DNA from: Paracoccaceae bacterium
GTDB lineage: Bacteria > Pseudomonadota > Alphaproteobacteria > Rhodobacterales > Rhodobacteraceae
DNA: 64,000 nt
Assembly (NCBI GenBank): GCA_030066905.1
Contig: JASJAR010000014.1
Location: 1-64,000 of the forward strand
Direction of reading: 5' to 3'
Of the stretch, positions 15,562 through 26,000 are shown one piece after another; the stretch's first letter is position 1, and each line of letters starts with the position of its first letter. The notes under the pieces were generated by a model. The model made no database searches. It had not been told where the DNA came from and saw only the letters and a program-made list of their open reading frames with translations. Position numbers and translations under genes: made by a program.

Positions 15562-16274
15562 GCCGCCACCGTCCAGATCAACGTATGCGGACTTTCGAGC
15601 GAGACCGAGCCGAAAAGCGACGAGGCCGCGTTCACGACCGCCGGGACCACGAATGGCAGCATAAACCCTAACGCAATGTTAAAGCGGGCATCCCGCGCGA
15701 GCCGTTCGACGACGTCGCCGCCGGCGGTGGGGTCGAATGTGGGCAGATTCACCCAGACGTTGAAGCTCCCCGAGCCGAGCGGCCAGCGAATGAGCCGCTG
15801 GACGATGAGAAAGAGCGCCAGTGTGACAAGCGAAATGAGATAGGCTAGGCCCGCCGAGGCCCGCACCAGTTCGATCTGGGCGACCGTGGCGTCGGGCGGC
15901 AGCATCAGCACGACAAGGCGCACCGGGCTGTAGGGGAAGTCGATCACATGGCCGATGAGGCGCCCGACGGCCTCGACAAGCATCGTCAGGTTCGTCGGCT
16001 CGCTCTGGCCGCGCGCCATGGTGGCGAGCAGAAAGACCGTGAGGAAGAGCGACAGAAACCGGATCCGGTTAAAGGGGGGCGCGTCGCGGAACTCGATGAG
16101 GCCGGGATAGGACGAGGCGTATTCGAAAATGACGAGGGCGGCGGCAAAGATCGCGATCAGGGTGACGATCTGGGCGGCATCGTCGGTTGTGCCCGGCAAC
16201 ATCAGCGCCGGGGTGGCGATGAGCATCACCACGAGAATTGCGCGCAACACGGCGCCTGCCAGCCGAGCGATCAC
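15438..16274 (-). CDS. Conserved multi-pass membrane protein, unknown function
   Basis: 278 residues starting with GTG at 16274. About six to seven hydrophobic segments (for example ILVVMLIATPALML near 14, IVTLIAIFAAALVIF near 36, LSLFLTVFLLATMA near 73, LAYLISLVTLALFLIV near 145, LGFMLPFVVPAVVNAA near 200, LIWTVAAWAFLPASLFM near 232) and a basic C-terminus (RDKRKRA). No family motif was recognised. It sits upstream of and overlapping the EEP gene, so the two are probably co-transcribed within the leu region. Confidence 0.7.
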   Translation of the reverse strand: MIARLAGAVLRAILVVMLIATPALMLPGTTDDAAQIVTLIAIFAAALVIFEYASSYPGLIEFRDAPPFNRIRFLSLFLTVFLLATMARGQSEPTNLTMLVEAVGRLIGHVIDFPYSPVRLVVLMLPPDATVAQIELVRASAGLAYLISLVTLALFLIVQRLIRWPLGSGSFNVWVNLPTFDPTAGGDVVERLARDARFNIALGFMLPFVVPAVVNAASSLFGSVSLESPHTLIWTVAAWAFLPASLFMRGIAMGRIAAMIRDKRKRAAESADGDLLTV

Positions 16275-16556
16275 TACCCTATACCCTCACAATGGCCAGG
16301 CCGCGTGCGATGCGCAGCCCTTGTTCCACTGAGATTCCGCCAATTGTGGCGGTGTGCCTCATTTTCGCCCAATTTTTGCCATCTTTCGGAAAACGCAGCA
16401 ACTTTCCGTTAACCATGGCCGAGCGTTGCGGCATTTTTGTGGAGAAACTGGTGCGACAATGCATCAAACCGCCCGCTCGCGCCGGGTTTCGACCCGACGC
16501 AATGTGATTTGCCATCGCATCTCGACGCGTCACGTTGGCTTTCAGAACATGGAGGG

Positions 16557-16931
16557 ATGCATTCTTTGACCCCGGTCCTCGCCGTCCTGACCCTCAGCAA
16601 CTTCTTCTGGGCCTACGCCGTTGTGCTGGCCGTGGTCTGGGTGCGCGCGGTGGCCCGGACCGATCTGCGGGACCATATCGGGCATTTCGCGGGGCTGATG
16701 GGGGTGCTGGTGCCGGGGGTGGCGCTGGTTCTGCTGACGCTGATGGTCGGCGCGGTGTTTCAGATCGGCTGGCTCTTTGTGCTGCTCGCCCTGGCCTTTC
16801 CCGCCGCGATTGCGACGGGGCTGCATCTCGAAGTCGCCGCGCTGACCGAACCCGATGCCGGCAAGGAGGCCCAGCGCGTGATTCTCACGGTGCTCCTTGC
16901 GGCGGTCTTCACGGGGTATGCGCTGAGGTAG
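16557..16931 (+). CDS. Small integral membrane protein, unknown function
   Basis: 124 residues with three to four membrane helices (LSNFFWAYAVVLAVVWV, LMGVLVPGVALVLLTLMVGA, WLFVLLALAFPAAIATGL, VILTVLLAAVFTGYAL). Start unclear: ATG 16557 touches GGAGGG (16551-16556) directly, whereas the in-frame TTG at 16566 has that site at a normal 9-base spacing and may be the true start. No family recognised. It is the only plus-strand gene in the leu region. The 280 bases upstream (16275-16556) hold no gene; a CCGCCA/TGGCGG hairpin lies near 16340. Confidence 0.6.
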   Translation: MHSLTPVLAVLTLSNFFWAYAVVLAVVWVRAVARTDLRDHIGHFAGLMGVLVPGVALVLLTLMVGAVFQIGWLFVLLALAFPAAIATGLHLEVAALTEPDAGKEAQRVILTVLLAAVFTGYALR

Positions 16932-17073
16932 AGCCGGTGGGATTTCGATCTTGCGGTCGAAGACCCGTTCGGCCCGGAGCGGGTGTTCGTGTGTCGGCTC
17001 CGGTCTGGCGACACGCCTGCCCCGCGAGGCTCGACCCGGGACGTCGACGGGCTTTGCGCTCGGGTGCGCCGGG

Positions 17074-17094
17074 GCCCCGGATCAGGTCCGGGGC
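17074..17094. repeat. Short dispersed palindrome of alphaproteobacterial type
   Basis: GCCCCGGA, TCAGG, TCCGGGGC: a perfect 8-bp dyad in the 251-bp gap between 16932 and 17182. Palindromes of this CCCCGGA...TCCGGGG form are common intergenic repeats in alphaproteobacteria. The rest of the gap is GC-rich with no gene seen. Confidence 0.6.
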
Positions 17095-17182
17095 GGGTTT
17101 CGCAGGTGCCCGCCAGAACAAGGCCCGGGCGTGCGCCCAGAGGCCAGCCTCCCGGGAGCCGGTTCCCTGCTTTGGGCCGGCC

Positions 17183-17788
17183 CTACGCCCAGGGTCGTGC
17201 GGCGGCCGCCTTGGCTTCGAAAGCATCGATGGCCGGCGCCTCGGCCAGCGTCAGCCCGATATCGTCAAGCCCGTTCAGAAGGCAGTGTTTGCGGAACGGG
17301 TCGACGTCGAAGCCGATGGAACCGCCGTCGGGCCCGGTGATGGTCTGGCTTTCGAGATCGACGGTCAGGACGGCGTTTGCCCCCCGCTCGGCGTCGTCCA
17401 TCAGCTTGTCGACCTCTTCCTGGGGCAGGACGATGGGCAGGATGCCGTTTTTGAAGCAGTTGTTGTAGAAGATGTCGGCGAATGAGGTGGAGATCACCAC
17501 CCGGATGCCGAAGTCGAGCAGCGCCCAGGGGGCGTGTTCGCGCGACGAGCCGGTGCCGAAATTGTCACCGGCGACGAGGATCTGGGCGTTGCGGTATTGC
17601 GGCCTGTTCAGCACGAAATCGGCGATCTCGGAGCCGTCGCGGTTGTAGCGCATCTCGTCGAAGAGGTTCACGCCGAGGCCGGTGCGCTTGATCGTCTTCA
17701 GGAACTGCTTGGGGATGATCATGTCGGTGTCGATGTTGACAAGCGGCATCGGGGCGGCGACCCCGGTCAGTTTCGTGAAGCGATCCAT
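17183..17788 (-). CDS. leuD: 3-isopropylmalate dehydratase, small subunit
   Basis: 201 residues, standard length. With LeuC it converts 2-isopropylmalate to 3-isopropylmalate by an aconitase-type isomerisation in leucine synthesis. Seen: [20 protein letters not shown] at the start, the [11 protein letters not shown] motif, the [17 protein letters not shown] signature, and [20 protein letters not shown]. Start ATG 17788 is the family's usual N-terminus; the frame is open upstream but without homology, and GGAGAATG-type spacing precedes it. It lies between the THxN protein gene and the small membrane-protein genes, separated from leuC by 1.2 kb. Confidence 0.97.
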   Translation of the reverse strand: MDRFTKLTGVAAPMPLVNIDTDMIIPKQFLKTIKRTGLGVNLFDEMRYNRDGSEIADFVLNRPQYRNAQILVAGDNFGTGSSREHAPWALLDFGIRVVISTSFADIFYNNCFKNGILPIVLPQEEVDKLMDDAERGANAVLTVDLESQTITGPDGGSIGFDVDPFRKHCLLNGLDDIGLTLAEAPAIDAFEAKAAAARPWA

Positions 17789-17863
17789 CGGACATTCTCC
17801 CCGGTCGGTAGGAACCGGAGGCTTATCGCAAATCGCCCCGCCCCCCGAAAGCCCAAAAGAAAA

Positions 17864-17883
17864 CCGCGCCCCTTGGGGCGCGG
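17864..17883 (-). terminator. Intrinsic terminator of the THxN VPLPA-CTERM gene
   Basis: CCGCGCCCC (17864-17872) pairs with GGGGCGCGG (17875-17883); on the minus strand the stem is followed by TTTTCTTTT. It is placed 30 bases after the stop at 17913 and before leuD, so leuD needs its own promoter or readthrough. Confidence 0.85.
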
Positions 17884-17912
17884 CTTCGGACGTCGCGAAA
17901 AAAAGACGTCGT

Positions 17913-18701
17913 TTATGCTTTGGCGCGCGACTTCCGGCGCTTGGCGGCGACGAGGCCGCCGATGCCGGCAAGGAGCATCCATCCCGCGGCGGGAAGCGGG
18001 ACGGCCGAGACGCTGTAGGAGCCGACAAGTACCGCTTCGTTGGAGGTATCCTCCTCGGTGAGGAAGAAGTCGAGCGTCTCCCCATCGACCCGGAAGCCCG
18101 AAATCTCGAAGTCGTACTGATACCCGTCGACCACGACGCTTTCGCTCTGGTCGCTGTTCTGGGTGATGGTCACCCGGTCGGCACAGCCGCTCGAGTTGAG
18201 GCCCGCGTCGCCGTTCTGACCGCCATGTTTGCAGTCGCCGGCAGAATTCTCACCCTCGTTCTTCGTCTCATCGTGCTCGAAGGTGTAGAGCTGCGAGAAT
18301 GCATGGGACATATCGCCGATCTGGATCACAAAGTCGACGCGCAGCTCGGCTTCGGCGATCCCGGTCACCTTGCCGCCGCCCGGATCGGTCTTGATCGGGT
18401 TGTTGAGGTGGGTGAAGAGCCCCAGCTCGAAGTCGGTGTCCGGCGTGGTCGCCACCGGCGGAGGGATCAGACCCTCGAACACATAGCCGCTCTGCGGCCC
18501 GCCGGGCTTCGGCTGACCCCAGAGAACCTGGGTGCTTTCGTCATCTGTGTCGATGCTGAGATCGTAGGCATTCGAAGGCCCCGCCGACACCCATTCGCCG
18601 GTCACACTGCTGATGGTGACATCGTGGACCGTGGCGGCCATGGCCGTCGTTGCCATAAGCCCAAGGGCTGCCGCCGCGGCGCCCGTCTTAATCATACGCA
18701 T
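17913..18701 (-). CDS. THxN-family VPLPA-CTERM (PEP-CTERM-like) surface protein
   Basis: 262 residues. Signal peptide at the N-terminus ([21 protein letters not shown]). The mature part contains the FTHLNNPI motif (THxN) near residue 107, the mark of a family of PEP-CTERM-type proteins. The C-terminus has VPLPA, a membrane helix ([13 protein letters not shown]) and a basic end ([10 protein letters not shown]), i.e. the VPLPA-CTERM sorting signal recognised by XrtD-type exosortases. It is therefore expected to be exported, cut by an exosortase and held at or released from the surface. Its two cysteines near residues 156 and 172 may form a disulfide. No exosortase is encoded in this window. It sits alone between leuC and leuD with its own terminator; role unknown. 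Confidence 0.88.
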   Translation of the reverse strand: MRMIKTGAAAAALGLMATTAMAATVHDVTISSVTGEWVSAGPSNAYDLSIDTDDESTQVLWGQPKPGGPQSGYVFEGLIPPPVATTPDTDFELGLFTHLNNPIKTDPGGGKVTGIAEAELRVDFVIQIGDMSHAFSQLYTFEHDETKNEGENSAGDCKHGGQNGDAGLNSSGCADRVTITQNSDQSESVVVDGYQYDFEISGFRVDGETLDFFLTEEDTSNEAVLVGSYSVSAVPLPAAGWMLLAGIGGLVAAKRRKSRAKA

Positions 18702-18950
18702 ATTGGCTTCCCCGCCATTCGTTAACCTCACGCGTGCCCGCCGTTTCGGCGTGGCACATTACCTTTACGCACGGCGGACCGCCGATAGCGGCCCCCTCAC
18801 CGTGCAATTTGGCAGCAATGGGGCCGAGCTTCAATGTTGACATTACTTTGCCACATTTGTTGGCAACGAATTCCACAATTCTGCCGCGATCGTATCGCAA
18901 TTCAGCAACAATCAACCCCAGGTTGTCAACTGCCGAGGCGAATCGCCCGG

Positions 18951-20357
18951 TTACAGCAGGTCCCTTACATCGGTCAGACGGCCGGTGATCGCCGCCGCGG
19001 CCGCCATTGCCGGCGACATCAGATGTGTCCGGCCCTTGTAGCCCTGGCGCCCCTCGAAATTCCGGTTCGAGGTCGAGGCGCAGCGTTCTCCCGGCGCGAG
19101 CTGGTCGGGGTTCATGCCCAGACACATCGAGCACCCGGCCATGCGCCATTCGAAGCCGGCCTCCTGCAACTTCGCCGCGATGCCCTCCTCCTCGGCCTGG
19201 AGCCGGACGAGCCCGGAGCCCGGAACGATCATCGCCCGCAGGCCCTCCTTGACGCGCTTGCCCTCCATGATCCGGGCCACTTCGCGAAGGTCCTCGATCC
19301 GGCCATTGGTGCAGGAGCCGATGAAGACGGTGTCGATCTCGACCTCGCGGAGCGGCGTGCCGGGCGCGAGCCCCATATAGTCGAGGGACCGCCGTGCGGC
19401 GTCGACCTTGCCGCCCGCGAAATCCTCGGGCGACGGCACGACGCCGGTGATCGGCAACACGTCCTCGGGCGAGGTGCCCCAGGTCACCACCGGGGCGATC
19501 TCGGCGGCATCGAGGCGGACGGTCGTGTCGAAATGCGCGCCGTCGTCGGAGTGGAGCGTCTTCCAGTAAGTCATCGCCGCCTCCCACATCGCACCTTTCG
19601 GGGCGTGGGGGCGGCCTTTGACATAGTCGAAGGTCTTGTCGTCCGGAGCGATGAGCCCGGCGCGGGCGCCACCCTCGATGGCCATGTTGCAGACCGTCAT
19701 CCGGCCTTCCATCGACAGCGACCGGATTGCCGAACCGGCGTATTCGATGACGTGACCGGTGCCGCCTGCCGTCCCGGTCTTGCCGATGACCGACAGCGTG
19801 ATGTCCTTCGCCGTGACGCCCGGGGCGAGATCGCCGTCGACCTCGACCAGCATGTTCTTCGATTTTTTCTGGATCAGCGTCTGGGTCGCGAGCACATGCT
19901 CGACCTCCGACGTGCCGATGCCGTGGGCCAGCGCCCCGAAGGCGCCATGGGTCGCGGTGTGGCTGTCGCCGCAGACGATGGTCATGCCGGGCTGGGTCCA
20001 GCCCTGTTCGGGCCCGACGATATGGACGATGCCCTGGCGGTGGTCGTCGATATCGTACATCTCGATGCCGAAATCCCTGGCGTTCCGGCGGAGCGCCTCG
20101 ACCTGGATCCGCGATTGCTCGTCCTCGATCCCCTCCAGGCGGGTGGGGTCTGTGGGCACGTTGTGGTCGGGCACCGCCACGGTTTTTTCCGGTGCGCGCA
20201 CGGTACGGCCCGCAAGGCGCAGGCCTTCGAAAGCCTGCGGGCTCGTCACTTCGTGCACGAGATGGCGGTCGATATAGAGATGGGTGGTGCCGTCTTCGGC
20301 TTCGCGGACGACGTGGTCGTCCCAGATCTTGTCGTAGAGGGTGCGGGGCGTTGACAT
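18951..20357 (-). CDS. leuC: 3-isopropylmalate dehydratase, large subunit
   Basis: 468 residues, standard length. Catalytic subunit of isopropylmalate isomerase with an aconitase-type 4Fe-4S cluster. Seen: [17 protein letters not shown] start, [40 protein letters not shown], and the cluster ligands in FIGSCTNGR and [10 protein letters not shown]. Start ATG 20357 matches the family N-terminus. It is the farthest upstream of the three leu genes here; leuD is 1.2 kb downstream on the same strand behind the THxN gene. The 249 bases after its stop (18702-18950) hold the promoter region of the THxN gene and no gene of their own. Confidence 0.97.
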   Translation of the reverse strand: MSTPRTLYDKIWDDHVVREAEDGTTHLYIDRHLVHEVTSPQAFEGLRLAGRTVRAPEKTVAVPDHNVPTDPTRLEGIEDEQSRIQVEALRRNARDFGIEMYDIDDHRQGIVHIVGPEQGWTQPGMTIVCGDSHTATHGAFGALAHGIGTSEVEHVLATQTLIQKKSKNMLVEVDGDLAPGVTAKDITLSVIGKTGTAGGTGHVIEYAGSAIRSLSMEGRMTVCNMAIEGGARAGLIAPDDKTFDYVKGRPHAPKGAMWEAAMTYWKTLHSDDGAHFDTTVRLDAAEIAPVVTWGTSPEDVLPITGVVPSPEDFAGGKVDAARRSLDYMGLAPGTPLREVEIDTVFIGSCTNGRIEDLREVARIMEGKRVKEGLRAMIVPGSGLVRLQAEEEGIAAKLQEAGFEWRMAGCSMCLGMNPDQLAPGERCASTSNRNFEGRQGYKGRTHLMSPAMAAAAAITGRLTDVRDLL

Positions 20358-20573
20358 GTTGGCTACTCGGTCGTTTGGGATGGGCAGAACGGAGGGCCGG
20401 TCAGCGCCGTCCCGGCCGCGCCCGGCGGCGGGCACCGAAGAACCGCCACGGCAGGCGGGCGTGATCGCCCATATCGAATACCGGTCTCATGGCGCGGGGG
20501 TCTAGCCCGTTGCCGGAGCCGTTTCAAGCGCCCTACCGGTGATCCGGGACAGCCGCCGCGCCGTAACCCGATC

Positions 20574-21173
20574 ATGGCATATCCCACACGACGGAGCGTC
20601 CTCATGGCGGCTGGTTCGGCCATCGTCCTGCCCGCGGCGGCAGCTGCCGATTACCGTGGATACGAGACGCCGAAATGGCGGGTTCTGAAGGCCGACGGGG
20701 TGTTCGAACTTCGCGACTACGACCCCTACCTCGCGGCAGAGGTGTCGATCAGGGCCGCGCCCGACCGCGCCTTGCGCCAGGGGTTCCGGACGCTGGCCGG
20801 CTACATCTTCGGCGGCAACGACACCGGCGCGAAGGTCGCGATGACCGCACCCGTCACCCGCGCGCCGGCCGGCGACGCCGCCTGGACGGTCCGTTTCATG
20901 ATGCCGGGCGAACGGAGAGAGGACACCCTCCCCCGCCCCGACAACCGCGCCATCCGGCTCGTCGAGATCGAGCCCGGTCTGCGGGCCGTGGTGCGCTTTT
21001 CGGGGCTGGCCACCGAAGCCCGGATCGCGGCGGCAGAGGCCCGGCTGCGGAATTGGCTGGCTGCGGAAGGGTTGACGGTCAGAGGCCCGGCGGAGGCGGC
21101 GTGGTTCGACGACCCGTTCACATTGCCCTGGCGCCGCCGGAACGAGGTTTCCCTTCCGGTCGCCATGTCGTAG
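20574..21173 (+). CDS. SOUL-family heme-binding protein, exported
   Basis: 199 residues. A signal peptide with twin Arg (TRRSVLMAAGSAIVLPAAAAA) suggests export, possibly by Tat. The rest follows the SOUL/HBP pattern: WRVLKADGVFELRDYDPYLAAEV near residue 35, then FRTLAGYIFGGNDTGAKVAMTAPVTR, and a C-terminal DDPFTLPWRRRNEVSLPV, the usual closing motif. SOUL proteins bind heme or porphyrin hydrophobically; the physiological role in bacteria is not settled. It lies divergent from leuC and just upstream of tamA. Confidence 0.9.
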   Translation: MAYPTRRSVLMAAGSAIVLPAAAAADYRGYETPKWRVLKADGVFELRDYDPYLAAEVSIRAAPDRALRQGFRTLAGYIFGGNDTGAKVAMTAPVTRAPAGDAAWTVRFMMPGERREDTLPRPDNRAIRLVEIEPGLRAVVRFSGLATEARIAAAEARLRNWLAAEGLTVRGPAEAAWFDDPFTLPWRRRNEVSLPVAMS

Positions 21174-21221
21174 GCCGGTCAGGTGGTGGGGTCGCGGACC
21201 CCGCGGGGGGTTCGGTCGCGC

Positions 21222-23015
21222 ATGTATCGCCGTTTTCGCGCAATGGTTATCGCCGCCGGCATCGCGATGTCCGGCACGGCGCCGGCGCAGGCGCTCGAGG
21301 ATATGCGCTTCTTCGCCAGCGGTCTTAACGACGGCGCGCGAGAGCGGCTCGGCAACGCCTCGCTTCTCGCCCTGGCGCGCAGCGAGGGCGTGACCGACCC
21401 GGTTGAGCTCCTCGCCACGGCCCGGGCCGAATATGCAAGGCTCATCGAGGCGCTTTATGCCGAAGGCTATTACGGGCCCGAGATCTCGGTTCGGGTCGAT
21501 GGCCGGGAAGCGGCGACGATACCGCCTTTCGAACGCCCCTCCCGGATCGACGTGATCGTCGTCGATGTCCGCGCGGGGCAGCGGTTCCGCTTCGGCAAGG
21601 CGAATGTCCGGCCGGTAACTACGACGACCGTGCTGCCCGATGACTTCAGGCGCGGCCGCGTCGCGCGTACGGGCACCCTCATCGAAACGGCGCAGGCGGC
21701 TGTCGACGGCTGGCGCGATGCCGGCCACCCCAAGGCCCGCGTCGCCGGCGAGGACCTGCGGGTGCGCCACCGCGACGGCGAGATGGATGCGGCGATCTTC
21801 ATTGAGCCCGGGCCCCGGTTGCGGTTCGGGACGCTGGCGGTGGCCGGCAACGAGCGGGTGCGCACGAGCGCCGTGCGGCGAATCATCGGCTGGCCCCGGG
21901 GCGAGGTGGTCACTCCGGACGAACGCGACAGGGCGGCGAACCGCCTGCGCCGGAGCGGCGCGTTCCGTTCGGTCGTCCTGACCGAGGCGGAGGTGCCCAA
22001 CCCCGATGGAACCCTCGATTTCGGGGTGGCACTCGTCGAAGAGCGCCCGAGGCGGTTCGGGATCGGCGGCGAAATCTCAACCGAGGAAGGGCTCCGCCTG
22101 ACGGCGTTCTGGCTCCACCGAAACCTTCTCGGCGATGCCGAGCGCCTCCGCTTCGACGCCGAAATCGCCGGGATCGGCGGCCAGACGGGCGGGATCGACA
22201 CGCTGCTGTCCACCCGCTTCGAGAGGCCCGCGACGTTCTTTGTCGATACCGACCTCTTCGTCGGCCTCTCCTATGAAAACCTCGACGAGCCGGATTTCGC
22301 CTCGGAGACCATCGAGGCCGAGGTGGGGCTGGAACGGATCGTGTCCGACGCCCTGACCCTGGAGGTCGGGGTGGCCTTCCGCAACTCCACGGTGACCGAT
22401 GCGACGGGGAGCGGAACGTTCCAGCTTCTGAGCTTTCCCGGACGCGCGGTCTGGAACACCCGCGACGACCCGCTCGACCCGACCGAAGGGTACTTCATCG
22501 ACGCCGGCCTGACGCCGTTTCTGGGCTTTTCCGATGCGGGGACGGGCGTGCGTGCCACCGCCGATGCCAGGATTTACCGGCGCCTTGGCGCGGACGGTCG
22601 GTTCGTCGTCGCCGCCCGCGGTCAGTTGGGCTCGGTGATCGGGCCGGACATCTCCTCGGTGCCGGCGGACCTGCGGTTCTTCTCCGGTGGCGGCGGTACG
22701 GTGCGGGGTCAGCCCTACCAATCGCTCGGCGTCGATCTTGACGGCGAACTCACCGGGGGGCTGAGCTTTGCGGCGCTTTCGGGCGAATTGCGCGCCGCAC
22801 TCGGCGACACGATCGGCCTGGTGGGGTTCGTCGATGTGGGCTTCGTCGGCGAGAACGCGCTGCCGGGGATCGAGGGCGACACCCATGCGGGCGCCGGGCT
22901 CGGCTTGCGCTACAATGCCGGCCTGGGGCCGATCCGGTTCGACGTCGCCGTACCGGTTTCCGAAAGCTCCGGTGGGTCGCTGTTTTTCTATGTGGGGATC
23001 GGGCAGGCGTTTTGA
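21222..23015 (+). CDS. tamA: Translocation and assembly module outer-membrane protein TamA
   Basis: 597 residues. An N-terminal signal peptide (VIAAGIAMSGTAPAQA), three POTRA domains (about residues 25-255; for example AEYARLIEALYAEGYYG and FGTLAVAGNERVRTSAVRRIIGW), then an Omp85-type beta-barrel with FFSGGGGTVRGQPYQSLG (the conserved RG motif) and a terminal Phe as assembly signal. It works with TamB to insert autotransporters and other outer-membrane proteins and is implicated in lipid transport. Start ATG 21222 lies after the G-run at 21205-21210; ATG 21243 is possible. The stop overlaps the tamB start, so the pair is translationally coupled. Confidence 0.93.
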   Translation: MYRRFRAMVIAAGIAMSGTAPAQALEDMRFFASGLNDGARERLGNASLLALARSEGVTDPVELLATARAEYARLIEALYAEGYYGPEISVRVDGREAATIPPFERPSRIDVIVVDVRAGQRFRFGKANVRPVTTTTVLPDDFRRGRVARTGTLIETAQAAVDGWRDAGHPKARVAGEDLRVRHRDGEMDAAIFIEPGPRLRFGTLAVAGNERVRTSAVRRIIGWPRGEVVTPDERDRAANRLRRSGAFRSVVLTEAEVPNPDGTLDFGVALVEERPRRFGIGGEISTEEGLRLTAFWLHRNLLGDAERLRFDAEIAGIGGQTGGIDTLLSTRFERPATFFVDTDLFVGLSYENLDEPDFASETIEAEVGLERIVSDALTLEVGVAFRNSTVTDATGSGTFQLLSFPGRAVWNTRDDPLDPTEGYFIDAGLTPFLGFSDAGTGVRATADARIYRRLGADGRFVVAARGQLGSVIGPDISSVPADLRFFSGGGGTVRGQPYQSLGVDLDGELTGGLSFAALSGELRAALGDTIGLVGFVDVGFVGENALPGIEGDTHAGAGLGLRYNAGLGPIRFDVAVPVSESSGGSLFFYVGIGQAF

Positions 23016-26000
23016 GAAGGATCGTCGCCATATCGCTCGCCGCCATGCTGGGGTTCGGTTCGCCGGCGGTCGGCCAGGAGGAGGTCGAGGAAGCCACACG
23101 GCTTGAAGGTCTGATCGAGGATGCCCTGTCGGGGGCCGGACGCGACGTCACCGTCAGGGGGTTTCGCGGCGCGCTCTCGGGACGCGCCGAGATGGACAGC
23201 CTGACACTGTCCGATGCCGACGGGGTCTGGCTGTCGATCAGCGACGCGGTTCTCGACTGGAACCGGGCCGCCCTGCTGCGGGGCCGTCTCGAGGTCGCCG
23301 AACTCTCGGCAAGCCGGATAGAACTCGTCCGCCCTCCCGTGGCCGACGCGGGCGAGGCGCTGCAACCCGAAGCGTCGGGCAGCGCATTGCAACTGCCGGA
23401 ACTGCCCGTCGCGCTCGCGGTCGACGATCTGGCCGCCGAGGAGGTCGTGATCGGCGCGGAGGTCCTGGGCCAGCCCCTCACGGTGCGCCTCGAAGGCGCT
23501 TTCGGCCTCGCCGACGGGGCCGGCGACGCGACGCTTTCGCTGCTTCGCATCGACGGGCCGCGTGGCGAAATCGCCCTCGACGCCGTGTTCTCGAATGCGT
23601 CGGGCGAGTTGTCGGTCGACCTTCTGTTCGACGAAGCGGCCGACGGGATCGCTGCGGGTTTGCTCGGCCTGCCGGGGGCGCCGGCCGTGCGGCTCGAGGT
23701 CGCGGGCGCCGGCACACTCGGCGATTTCACGGCCGACATCGCCTTGGCCACGGATGGCGCGGAGCGGTTTGGCGGCCAGATTGAAACCGTCGCCGGCGAG
23801 GGCGACCGCCAGTTCGACATCTCGCTTGCGGGCGATCTGAGGCCCCTCGTCGAGCCGGAATATCGGGCGTTCTTCGGCACCCGCGCGGTGCTTGAGGCGA
23901 CCGCCTTGCGGCGCCGGGACGGGACGACCGGTCTTTCCGGTCTCACAATCGAAACCGGGGCGCTTCGGCTTTCGGGCGAGGCGGAAATCGGACCCGGAGG
24001 GCTGCCGCGGTCCTTCGATCTCGCCGGGCGGCTCGCAAGCCCCGATGGCGGCGCGCTGCTTTTGCCGATTGCCGGGCAGGAGACCCGCATCAGGGAGGCC
24101 TCTCTCGATGTGACGTTCGATGCCCGCGAGGGCGAAGCCTGGACCGGAGTGATCGGCCTTGAGGGACTTCAGCGCGAGGGTCTGAACGCCGAGAGTGTGA
24201 GGCTCGACGGAAGCGGGACGATCGCGACCGATCCCGCGGCCGTGACCGCCGGCTTCGACTTTGCCGCCGAGGCGCTCGATTTCGGCGGGGCGGCAGCGCA
24301 AACGGCATTCGGTGAAACGGTGACCGGCCGGGCGGACATCTCGTGGCGGGACGGGGAGCCGGTGGAGGTCGCCGCCCTGCGGATCGACGGTGAAAGCTAC
24401 GGGGCGGAGGCCGAGGGCCGGATCGCGAACCTGACGACGACGCTCGATCTCGACGGCCGGGTCTCGCTGCGCGCGGAGGATCTCGCGGCCTTTGCGGGGC
24501 TGGCTGAGCGCCCGCTCCGGGGGGGCGTCGAGGCGACGCTGACCGGACGCGCGGGCGTCATCTCCGGTCTCGCCGACCTGCGCGGCACGGTTGTCGGCCG
24601 CGAGCTTGAGGTCGGAGAGCCGTTGCTCGACCCCTATATCGCAGGCAACACTTCGATCGAGGCCGCGCTGCGGCGGACCGTGTCGGGGCTCGCCCTCGAC
24701 AGATTGCGGATTGCCGCGCCGGATGCAGATATCACGGTTTCCGGCAGCCTCAGTTCAACCGATGGCGCCGTCTCGGCCGACGCCCGGCTTGGCGACATCG
24801 CCCCGCTGGCCGAGGGGCTCGCAGGCCCCGGTGCGCTGTCGCTGCAAGCCAGCATGAAAGAGGGCGTCTGGACCTGGGAGCTCAGCGCAGATGCGATGGC
24901 GGCGGATCTGGCTGCGGCGGGGACGCTTTCGGGAGCACCGGCAGCCCTCCTGATCACTGCGGCGGGACAGGCGGAAGCGTCCGATCTTTCCGCCTTCGCA
25001 ACACTCGCCCGCCGCGATCTCGGCGGCGCCGCCGACCTGACCTTCTCCGCCCGGGCCGAACCCTCCTCGGCGCGCTATGCGCTCAAGGCCGAGGGCGGCC
25101 TGCGCGGTGTCCTGATCGGCCAGGAGGTCGTCGACCGGCTCCTGAGCGGCGAGACCGACATCGCCGTCGACGCCCGGCTCGACGGTGAACTGCTGCGGAT
25201 CGGCCGCGCAAGCCTCGTCGCACCGGGGTTCGAGGTCAGCGGCTCCGGCGCCGTCGGACCGGACCTTCGCGGCCTCGAACTCGGTCTGGAGGCGCGCCTT
25301 GCCGATATCGGCCAGGTCGTCGACGGGCTGTCGGGGCCCGCTTCGGTCAGCGCCTCGCTCCGGCCCGAAACCGACACCGGACCCTGGGGCCTGCGCCTTG
25401 CCGCCAGGGCGCCCGAGGCGGAGATCGATGCGACCGGCACGCTGCGCGATCTGGCTGGCGTTCCCGAGGCGGAGGGCGAGGTCACCGCGTCGGTTGCAGA
25501 CCTCGCGCCGTTGGGCGCGCTCGTCGGTCGACCGCTCGGCGGCGCCGTCGAGCTTTCGGTGACCGGGGGCGTGCGATCCGACCTGTCGCGTTTCGATGTG
25601 GTCGCCGAGGCCGTGGCGACCGACGCCCGGGTCGGCATCCCGGCCATCGACAGGCTGCTTGCGGGCACCGCCTCGCTGCGGGTCGACGGTGCGCGCTCCG
25701 ACGAGACCATCGAAATCGCCGTTGCCGAAATCGATGCCCCGCTCCTTTCAGCCGAAGCGTCGGGGACGATCGGCCGGTCGACCGCCTTCAGCTTTTCGGG
25801 GCGCCTTGCGGATGTGGCCCCTTTCGTCGCGGGCTTTTCCGGGCCTCTGACCGCCGAGGGGCGGGCCGAAACCCGCGATGGCGGGCGAACCGCCATCGAC
25901 GCGCGCATCGAGGGGCCCGCCGGCGCCGTTGCCACGCTCTCGGGGGACCTCGCCGGCAACGGGGAGACCGCCGCGCTCGCGATATCCGGCACGGCGCCGC

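Noticed and set aside
18834..20354. 506-codon frame opposite leuC
   Set aside because: Shadow of leuC, low-complexity Arg/Asp/His composition.
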